Assembly: GCA_016861185.1 (NCBI GenBank)
Contig: BOKW01000003.1
Coordinates: forward strand, 186,001 to 250,000
DNA from: Betaproteobacteria bacterium
GTDB lineage: Bacteria > Pseudomonadota > Gammaproteobacteria > Burkholderiales > Burkholderiaceae_F
Direction of reading: 5' to 3'
Length of the DNA: 64,000 bases
The stretch's first letter is position 1. Every line of letters begins with the position of its first letter. The position numbers and the translations under genes were made by a program. Below the pieces are notes generated by a model. That model worked only from the letters and a program-made list of their open reading frames with translations. It did no database searches and was not told where the DNA came from. Positions 55,560-64,000 of the stretch are shown here, one piece after another.

Positions 55560-56715
55560 AAGTGCGGAACCCGACGAAGATGTCGTCGCGCTCGGGCAGG
55601 TAGAAGTTGCGGAAGCGCGGGTGGACGAGCCGCGCCGGCGTGGCGAAGCTCGCGCCGCGCACCGAGCGGTGCGTGCCGAACCACGGCGCCGAATACTCGG
55701 CGTACGGGTCGGGTGCAAAGCCCGGGTACGGCTCGAAGGTCGTCGCGGTCCACTCCCACACCGCGCGCGACGGCGCGATCGCACTCTGCACCGCGGCGTT
55801 CTCCCATTCGGCCTCGGTGGGAAGCCGTCGCTTCGCCCAGCGGCAATACGCTTCCGCTTCGTGCGCGGTCACGTGCCGCACGGGCTCGTCGGGTGCGAGC
55901 GGCTGCAGCGTACCGAAGCGTTCGGCGAGCCATTCGCCGCCTTCGCGGCGCCAGCCGCGCGGCGCGCGGCGGCCCGTGCGCGCGAGCCAGGCGCGGCCCT
56001 CGTCGGTCCACAGCGCGGGCCGTACGTAGCCGCCGTCGTCGACGAACGCGGCGAACTCGCGGTTGCCGACACAGCGGCGCGCGATCGCATACGGTGCCAG
56101 CCGCACGCGGTGCGCCCACTTCTCGTTATCGAAGACGAAGCCCGGCGCCGTGCGCGCCATGCCGAGCTCGATGTCGCCGCCCGATAGCGACGCGTCGCCC
56201 TGTCCCTCGGGCGCGGCCGGCGCCGTCGGGCGGGTCGGCGCCGGATACCCCAGCGTGTTGCGCATGTAGAAGAAGGCTTCGCCGTGCATGTCCTCGTGAA
56301 ACAGCGACAGGCGGAAGAAGTACAGGCCCGCGTCGGAATCCTCGGCGCGCTCGAGCGCGTCGAGCGCCGCGTGCAGCGTGGCGTCGAGGTAGTCGAGCGC
56401 GCCCGCGCGCGACGGCAGGTCGAGCGTCCAGCGCGTCGGATGCGCGACCTTGCTCGAGTCGTACCAGCGGTCGGCGTCGGCGAGCAGCGAAGGCGCGAGC
56501 GGCGCACCGGCGCCGCGCCACCGCACGCACCAGTGCTCCATGAACCAGCCGACGTGGCCGACCTCCCACAGGAACGGATTGACGATCGGCTGGTACGCGA
56601 TGTCGCGCCACTGCGCATCGGTCAGATCGTCGACGAGCGCCCTCGTATACTCGCGCGCCGACTGCAGCGCGTCGCGCAGTTGCGCCCTGCTCGACTGTCG
56701 CGCCGAATTCGACAC
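55546..56715 (-). CDS. senA: Selenoneine synthase SenA (EgtB-like, iron-dependent C-Se bond former)
   Basis: 389 residues from GTG at 56715, supported by GGAGG eight bases upstream. The N-terminal DinB-like domain carries the three-His iron site: H54 in EVGHVGW, H140 and H144 in FHEDMHGE. The C-terminal FGE-sulfatase domain includes RRLPTEAEWENAA, VWEWTATTFEPYPGF and RSVRGASFATP. EgtB homologues make ergothioneine; the SenA branch links a selenosugar to hercynine. The adjacent divergent senB-selD pair is the diagnostic context for SenA. Confidence 0.85.
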   Translation of the reverse strand: MSNSARQSSRAQLRDALQSAREYTRALVDDLTDAQWRDIAYQPIVNPFLWEVGHVGWFMEHWCVRWRGAGAPLAPSLLADADRWYDSSKVAHPTRWTLDLPSRAGALDYLDATLHAALDALERAEDSDAGLYFFRLSLFHEDMHGEAFFYMRNTLGYPAPTRPTAPAAPEGQGDASLSGGDIELGMARTAPGFVFDNEKWAHRVRLAPYAIARRCVGNREFAAFVDDGGYVRPALWTDEGRAWLARTGRRAPRGWRREGGEWLAERFGTLQPLAPDEPVRHVTAHEAEAYCRWAKRRLPTEAEWENAAVQSAIAPSRAVWEWTATTFEPYPGFAPDPYAEYSAPWFGTHRSVRGASFATPARLVHPRFRNFYLPERDDIFVGFRTCALD

Positions 56716-56719
56716 CCTG

Positions 56720-57727
56720 ATGCCCTCCGTGCTTTCCCGCGCTGCCCGTCCGCGCCGTCCGCTCGTGGCGATTATCACGCCCTCGCTCGCGGACGCAAAC
56801 ACGGGCAACTGGCACACGGCCGCGCGCTGGGCGCGTTTCCTGCGCGCGCGTTATCGCGTGCGCGTGCTGAAGGCGTGGAACGGCGAAGCCGCCGACGCGC
56901 TGATCGCGCTGCACGCGCGCCGCTCGGCGGCGTCGATCGAGGCGTTCGCGCGGCATCACCCGCGCCGCCCGCTGATCGTCGTGCTCACCGGCACCGATCT
57001 GTACCGCGACATCCGCACCGACGCCGCCGCGCAGCGCTCGCTCGAACTGGCCACGCGACTTGTCGTCCTGCAGGAGCGCGGCGCGGAGGCGCTGCCGGCC
57101 GCGCTGCGCGGCAAGGCCGTCGTGATCTATCAATCCGCGCCGCGGCTGGCCCCGGGGGTGCGACGCCGCACGATGTTCGACGTCGCCGTCGTCGGCCATC
57201 TGCGCGACGAGAAAGACCCGCGGCTCGCGATGCGCGTCGCCGAAAGGCTGCCGCACGATTCGCGCATCCGCGTGTTGCACGTCGGCGACGCGCTCGATCC
57301 AGCGCTCGGGCAAGCGGCGCAGTCGACGCAACGGCGTTGCGCCCGCTACCGCTGGCTCGGCGGATTGCCGCGCGCGCGCACGCGGCAGGTGATGCGCAAC
57401 GCGCGGCTGCTGCTGCACCCGTCGAAAATGGAGGGCGGCGCGCAGGCGATCCTCGAAGCGATCCAGTCCGGCACACCGGTCGTCGCGAGCGACTGCCCCG
57501 GCAACGTCGGCATGCTCGGTCGCGGCTATCCAGGGCTGTTCCCGGTCGGCGACATGCAGGCCGCGGCGAAGCTGCTGCGGGGTGCGGAAACCGACGCCAA
57601 ACTCCTGCGCGCCTTGCAGTCGGCGTGTAAGAAACGGGCCGCGCTGTTCGACCCAGAGCGCGAGCGGCGGGCCGTGCTTCGGCTCGTGGATAATTCACTC
57701 GCGAAGTCCTCCCGGAGATCACGATGA
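56720..57727 (+). CDS. senB: Selenosugar synthase SenB (glycosyltransferase)
   Basis: 335 residues, ATG at 56720 without a good ribosome-binding site; GTG at 56729 is an alternative. GT-B fold motifs: VAIITPSLADANTGNWHTAARWARFL, LTGTDLYRDI, and HPSKMEGGAQAILEAIQSGTPVVASDCPGN. SenB uses a UDP-sugar and selenophosphate to form a selenosugar for SenA. It starts four bases from the senA start on the other strand and overlaps the selD homologue by ATGA. Confidence 0.88.
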   Translation: MPSVLSRAARPRRPLVAIITPSLADANTGNWHTAARWARFLRARYRVRVLKAWNGEAADALIALHARRSAASIEAFARHHPRRPLIVVLTGTDLYRDIRTDAAAQRSLELATRLVVLQERGAEALPAALRGKAVVIYQSAPRLAPGVRRRTMFDVAVVGHLRDEKDPRLAMRVAERLPHDSRIRVLHVGDALDPALGQAAQSTQRRCARYRWLGGLPRARTRQVMRNARLLLHPSKMEGGAQAILEAIQSGTPVVASDCPGNVGMLGRGYPGLFPVGDMQAAAKLLRGAETDAKLLRALQSACKKRAALFDPERERRAVLRLVDNSLAKSSRRSR

Positions 57728-58776
57728 ACGCGCCGGAACAACCGAAGATCCGCCTGACCTCGTTCTCGCACGGCGGCGGCTGCGGCTGCAAGATCGCACC
57801 GGGCGTGCTGTCGGAGATCCTGAAGAATGCCGGCGGCGTGGTCCCGAAGGAACTGCTGGTCGGCATCGAGACGGCCGACGACGCCGCCGTGTACAGGCTC
57901 AACGACCAGCAGGCGCTGATCGCGACGACCGACTTCTTCATGCCGATCGTCGACGACCCCTTCGACTTCGGCCGCATCGCGGCGACCAACGCGATCTCCG
58001 ACGTCTACGCGATGGGCGGCACGCCGATCATGGCGCTCGCGCTGCTGGCGATGCCGGTCGACAAGCTGCCGGTCGACACGATCCGCCGCATCATCGAGGG
58101 CGGCGAAGCGGTGTGCACCCAGGCCGGCATCCCGATCGCCGGCGGGCACACGATCGACTCCGTCGAGCCGATCTACGGGCTGGTGGCGCTCGGCCTCGTG
58201 CATCCGGACCGCGTCAAGAAGAACAGCGGCGCGCACGCGGGCGACGCCCTGATCCTGGGCAAGCCGCTCGGCGTGGGCGTGTATTCGGCGGCGCTGAAAA
58301 AGGACAAGCTCGACGCCGCGGGCTACCGCGAGATGATCGCGACGACGACCCAGCTCAACACGCCGGGCCGGCGCCTGTCGGAGATGGCGGGCGTGCACGC
58401 GTTGACCGACGTCACCGGCTTCGGCCTGCTTGGTCATCTGCTCGAGATCTGCCGCGGCTCGAAACTCGGCGCAGAACTGGCGATGTCGCGCGTGCCTTTG
58501 CTGCCGGGTGTCGAAGCGCTGGTCGAGCGGGGCTATGCGACGGGCGCGTCGGGACGCAACTGGGCGGGCTACGGCAAGGATGTCGTGCTCGACGGCGTGT
58601 CGGAGACGCAGCGCAAGCTGCTCACCGATCCGCAGACGAGCGGCGGACTGCTGGTCGCCTGCGCGCAGGACGCGGTCGCCGACGTGCTGCGCACGTTCCG
58701 CGAAGACGGCTTCGAACGCGCCGCGGTGATCGGCCGGCTTTCCGCCGGCGAACCGAAGGTGCGCGTCGCTCCGTAG
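57724..58776 (+). CDS. selD: Selenide, water dikinase (SelD/SenC)
   Basis: 350 residues. It makes selenophosphate from selenide and ATP. The catalytic Cys20 and Lys23 are seen in HGGGCGCKIAPG, with C22 between; no selenocysteine codon is involved. ATP-binding elements are ETADDAAVYRL, FDFGRIAATNAISDVYAMGG and GGHTIDSVEPIYG. Being the third gene of senAB-selD, it fits SenC, supplying selenium for selenoneine and perhaps for other uses. Confidence 0.93.
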   Translation: MNAPEQPKIRLTSFSHGGGCGCKIAPGVLSEILKNAGGVVPKELLVGIETADDAAVYRLNDQQALIATTDFFMPIVDDPFDFGRIAATNAISDVYAMGGTPIMALALLAMPVDKLPVDTIRRIIEGGEAVCTQAGIPIAGGHTIDSVEPIYGLVALGLVHPDRVKKNSGAHAGDALILGKPLGVGVYSAALKKDKLDAAGYREMIATTTQLNTPGRRLSEMAGVHALTDVTGFGLLGHLLEICRGSKLGAELAMSRVPLLPGVEALVERGYATGASGRNWAGYGKDVVLDGVSETQRKLLTDPQTSGGLLVACAQDAVADVLRTFREDGFERAAVIGRLSAGEPKVRVAP

Positions 58777-58895
58777 CGACACGCGCGGCGCGCAATCCCG
58801 CGCATCGGCAGCGGCCGCGCGCCGCGCTTGCCGCATAATCGCGCGTCGTCGAACGAGACGCGGCCCGAGCCGCGCGCCCTTTCGTTTCATCCCCG

Positions 58896-60139
58896 ATGCG
58901 CAAGCTGTTCCGCCAGGAAGCGATCGACGCCCAGCGCGAGAAGCTGCTGGGCGAAGTCTCGATCGCGCGTCCGGTGCCGCTGTGGGTCTTCACCGCGATG
59001 GCGGTGAGTTTCGCCGCGACGATCGTCGCGTTCTCCGTCTGGGGCGAATACACGCGGCGCGAACGCGTCGAAGGTTTTCTCGCGCTCGACGTCGGCGCGG
59101 CACGCATCATCGCGCCGGAAACCGGAACGATCGCCGAGCTGCTGGTCAAGGAAGGCGACGAAGTCGCCGAAGGCGCGCCGATCGCGCGGCTCGCGACCGA
59201 ACGCGGCACGGCCTCGGGCGTGACCTCCTCCGAACTCGTGCAGCGCGAATTGAAGGAACGCGCCGCGCGCATCGACACCGAAATCGAGCAGGCGCGCCAG
59301 CTCGCCGAGCAGGAGGTCGACAAGCTCAAGCGCCGCATCGCCGATCTACAGAAGGAGCTCGCCCAGCTCGACGGCGAGATCCGCCTGCAGGCCACGCGGG
59401 TGGCGTCGGCACGGCAGGAGCTGCAGCGCACGCTCGATCTGGTCAAGGAGAAATTCGTCTCCGACACCGCGGTCACGCAGAAGCGCAACGATCTGCTCGA
59501 CCAGGAAGCGAAGCTGCAGGCGATCCGGCGCCAGCGGCTGGCGGTCGAGCGCGACCTCGGCAGCGCGCGCGCGGAGCTCCCGACCGTCGAGACGCGCGCG
59601 AAGGCGCAGATCGAGCAGCTCGCGCGGCAGAAGAGCGAGCTGCAGCAGAACCTGGTGCAGGAAGTCGCGCGCCGCGAGAACGTGATCCGCGCGCCGATCG
59701 CCGGCATCGTCACCAACATCGCCGTGGCGCGCGGCGATTCGCTCGCCGCCGAAGCGCCGATCGCAACCGTGCTGCCGAAGGGCAGCGGGTTGCAGGCGCA
59801 GCTTCTGGTGCCGACGCGCGCCGTCGGGTTCGTGCAGCCGGGCAACGAGGTCGTGATGCGCTACGAGGCGTTTCCGTTCCAGCGCTTCGGCCAGTACCGC
59901 GGCACGGTGCAGGCGGTGAGCCGCACGGTGTGGACGCCGGGCGAGAAGGTCGGCCCGATGACGGTGCGCGAACCCGCGTATCGCGTCGACGTCGCGCTCG
60001 AACGGCAGACGGTTTCGGCCGGCGGCCAGGAGATCGCGCTGCGGCCGGGCATGCTCGTCAACGCCGACATCCTGCTCGAAAAGCGCACCGTGCTCGAGTG
60101 GATCTTCGAGCCGGTGCTCGAGCTGAAGGGGCGGCTGCA

Positions 60140-60143
<4 letters not shown>
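58896..60143 (+). CDS. HlyD-family membrane fusion protein of a peptidase-containing exporter
   Basis: 415 residues. One membrane helix (VPLWVFTAMAVSFAATIVAF), then a lipoyl half (IAPETGTIAELLVKEGDEV), a long coiled coil (about 110-265, many ERAARIDTEIEQARQL-type heptads), the second lipoyl half (ENVIRAPIAGIVTNI) and a beta-barrel domain. This is the CvaA/MchE-like adaptor order of bacteriocin secretion. It is coupled by GTGA to the ABC transporter gene. No outer-membrane channel gene is nearby. Confidence 0.92.
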
Positions 60144-62197
<2,054 letters not shown>

Positions 62198-62250
62198 GCC
62201 GGCGTCGTTGTCCGCCTGCCGGTTTCCCGGCCCGACCCTGGGGTCGCCGG

Positions 62251-64000
62251 TCAGGACAGCGTGCCGGGGCGCTGGCCGTTGGCCTGGCGCAACGCGTCGG
62301 CGATCTTGCGCCGCGCGCGGATGAACGGCGACTCGCGCGCCTCGGCGCCGAGATACTCGTCGAGGTCGCCGACTTCACGCTGCAGCCTCCGGACCAGCGC
62401 CACGAGCAGATCCGCCAGTTCCGGATCGAAGTGCGTGCCCTTCAGGCGCTGGATCTCCTCCAAGGCGCGCGCCACCGGCCAGGCCTCCTTGTACGGGCGC
62501 GCGTGCACCAGCACGTCGAACACGTCCGCGAGCGCCGTGATCCGCGCAGCGTCGGGAATTGCCTTGCCGGCGATGCCGTCCGGGTAACCGGATCCGTCCC
62601 ACCATTCGTGATGGTGGCGCGCAATGTCCACGGCCATCTGGATCTGCGGCAGCCCGCTTTGCGACAGCAGTTCCGCGCCGATGTTGGCGTGCGTGCGCGC
62701 AAGCGACATCTGGTCCTGGTTGATTCGCCCGCGCTTGGCGAGGATCGCGACCGGGATGCCGAGCTTGCCGATGTCGTGCAGGCGCGCCGACATCTCGATC
62801 ATGAAGCAGGTGTCGTCGTCGCAGCCGTAATCGGCCGCGAGCAGGGCCGCGAGCTTGCCGACCCGGTAGACGTGTTCGCCGGACGGGTCCTCGGACAACT
62901 CCGCAGTGATCGCCTGCCGGTGCAGCAGCGCGAGCTGCGCCTTCATGCGCTCGCGCTTGGCGTCGCCCAGCGGCGCCGCCGGCTCGGCCACGCCGAGCGG
63001 CTCCGACTCCTCCGAACGCCCCGCGCTCTGCTCGAGCCGTTCGAGGTGCAGCCGCTGGTGCTGCAGGGCACTTTCGATCTGCGAGCGCTTCGTGTGGTGC
63101 AGCAGTTCGCGCAGGTGGATCAGCGCCAGTTGCGGCTTGCCGGCGATGTCGTAGGCCTTGACCAGCGCGATCAGCGCGTCGCGTAGGGTCGACTTCATGA
63201 TGCGCGCGCGGTCGAGCGCCCGCTGCAGCCGCGAGATGCCGACGTCGACCAGCCCTGCGTGGACCTCGTACAGCCCCTCCGCGATCTCGGCCGAGTGCTC
63301 GGCTTTTTGCGAGCACGAACTGGCCGCGTATCGCTTTGCGATCTCGCAACGTTCCCGCGCCCGCTCGAGGTTGTCGACCTCAAGCAGCAACCGAGCGTAG
63401 TTGGTTTCGGCAACAACTCTTGTCAGCAGTTCGTTGGCCGACGTCGGCTCCTTCTCTTGCTCGACGCTGAGTCTGGCCGCCCGCAGCCCTCTTGGGAAAT
63501 CCTCGGCATAGAGAGAGGCAAGGGAGATGTTGGTCAATGCCTCCCGCCGCCGGGTCAGCGAGAACTGGTCTGGGCCGCTCGCGAGATCGATCGTTCGCTC
63601 GAAGCACTGGATCGAGTCACCGTACTGCGCACCGTAGAGAAGCGCGACTCCCAGGTTGTTCCAGACGGAAGCCTCGGCCAGGCGATCGCCGGAGGCAAGA
63701 GCCAGTTCCAGGGCCTCCGCATAACACTCGATCGCCGCCGGCAGGTTGCCGGAGTCAGCCAACAAGATGCCCTGGAACGTCAGGGCTTTCCGCAGCAACC
63801 CACGGTCGCCCTGTTGCCGCGCGAAGTGAACTGCGTTGGTTGCCGGCTCGACACCGAGAAGTGTCTGACCCGAGATGTAGAAGTACTGCGCGACATCCAG
63901 CAGGCACTCGACCCGCTGCGCGGAAACGGCCGCAGCGGGGAGCGCGCGAAGCGCGACGTGCGCCGCCGCGACTTCCGCCAAAGACTCGGCCCGCGGAGCG
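62251..64000 (-). CDS. TPR-containing HD-GYP phosphodiesterase (partial, 5' end outside window)
   Basis: The frame ends with TGA at 62251 and is open to base 64000, so the N-terminus is missing. At least 580 residues are visible. The first 330 or so are TPR-like helices (NNLGVALLYGAQYGDS, then LASLYAEDFPRGLRAARL). The HD-GYP domain is at the C-terminus: LHDIGKLGIP, HHHEWWDGSGYPDGIAG and ADVFDVLVHARPYKEAW. It probably hydrolyses cyclic di-GMP in response to a partner sensed by the TPR part. No receiver domain is visible. Confidence 0.88.
   Translation of the reverse strand, partial: APRAESLAEVAAAHVALRALPAAAVSAQRVECLLDVAQYFYISGQTLLGVEPATNAVHFARQQGDRGLLRKALTFQGILLADSGNLPAAIECYAEALELALASGDRLAEASVWNNLGVALLYGAQYGDSIQCFERTIDLASGPDQFSLTRRREALTNISLASLYAEDFPRGLRAARLSVEQEKEPTSANELLTRVVAETNYARLLLEVDNLERARERCEIAKRYAASSCSQKAEHSAEIAEGLYEVHAGLVDVGISRLQRALDRARIMKSTLRDALIALVKAYDIAGKPQLALIHLRELLHHTKRSQIESALQHQRLHLERLEQSAGRSEESEPLGVAEPAAPLGDAKRERMKAQLALLHRQAITAELSEDPSGEHVYRVGKLAALLAADYGCDDDTCFMIEMSARLHDIGKLGIPVAILAKRGRINQDQMSLARTHANIGAELLSQSGLPQIQMAVDIARHHHEWWDGSGYPDGIAGKAIPDAARITALADVFDVLVHARPYKEAWPVARALEEIQRLKGTHFDPELADLLVALVRRLQREVGDLDEYLGAEARESPFIRARRKIADALRQANGQRPGTLS

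Noticed and set aside
58834-58839. CATAAT before the HlyD gene as a -10 box
   Set aside because: No -35-like hexamer lies 16-18 bp upstream, so the promoter call is too weak to list.

Overview
The window is a high-GC, gene-dense chromosomal segment with overlapping ATGA/GTGA start-stop junctions throughout. The gene content (RNase HI next to a methyltransferase and glyoxalase II, ubiTUV, denitrification genes, selenoneine genes, ECF units with a Spy-like sensor) and protein styles point to a betaproteobacterium (Burkholderiales/Rhodocyclales-like) that can respire nitrogen oxides. This assignment is an inference from gene content, not from a marker gene. No rRNA, tRNA, IS element or CRISPR array was seen.

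Layout. 1-2.4 kb: 5' part of an RND efflux pump and its adaptor. 2.5-7.6 kb: housekeeping block (rnhA, methyltransferase, gloB, mltD, fabI, a small conserved protein). 7.8-10.8 kb: ipdC-type decarboxylase, a SufT/MIP18-like protein and an NnrS-like membrane protein. 10.8-13.9 kb: an ECF sigma/anti-sigma/Spy-like sensor operon plus two exported His-rich proteins; two identical-geometry promoters (GGAAC-N16-CGTT) lie before the sigma gene and before the first His-rich gene. 14.0-16.5 kb: ubiT-ubiV-ubiU for oxygen-independent ubiquinone synthesis, with an FNR-like box upstream. 16.6-17.5 kb: nitrilase. 17.6-20.4 kb: a lower-GC accessory patch with hicB, a frameshifted hicA remnant, a 746-residue protein that looks like a fusion of two nuclease folds, and a small ORF coupled to it. 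20.5-26.0 kb: complete dipeptide-type ABC importer. 26.1-26.6 kb: ParDE-like toxin-antitoxin pair. 26.7-29.7 kb: two M20 peptidases and a TfoX-N protein. 29.7-35.5 kb: NmrA-like protein, duplicated-module lipoprotein, four-helix membrane protein, and a MalT/SARP-type regulator. 35.7-38.5 kb: methyltransferase and a cytochrome b/[2Fe-2S]/flavin reductase fusion.

38.6-54.6 kb is the most interesting part. It is an anaerobic-respiration supercluster: a heme-copper oxidase-like pair (CuA subunit plus subunit I) whose active-site tyrosine is replaced by Gln, heme O and heme A synthase homologues, a SCO1/SenC copper chaperone, a cytochrome b/ferredoxin/MvhD fusion, a second divergent subunit-I-like protein lacking one CuB histidine, a DUF2249 protein, a DNR/FNR-type regulator, a TonB receptor, and cytochrome cd1 nitrite reductase (nirS) with cytochrome c551 (nirM). 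Both nirS and nirM carry frameshifts. A working model is nitrite to NO by NirS/NirM, NO reduction by the Tyr-less heme-copper enzyme, two cytochrome b fusions linking quinone to NAD(P)H or ferredoxin-level donors, and control by the DNR-type regulator through TTGAT/ATCAA-like boxes.

54.6-58.8 kb: diheme cytochrome c, then a selenoneine locus (senA on minus; senB-senC/selD on plus). 58.9-62.2 kb: HlyD adaptor plus C39-peptidase ABC exporter. 62.25 kb to the window end: TPR/HD-GYP protein running off the edge. Several dispersed palindromic repeats occur, and two of them extend into coding sequences.
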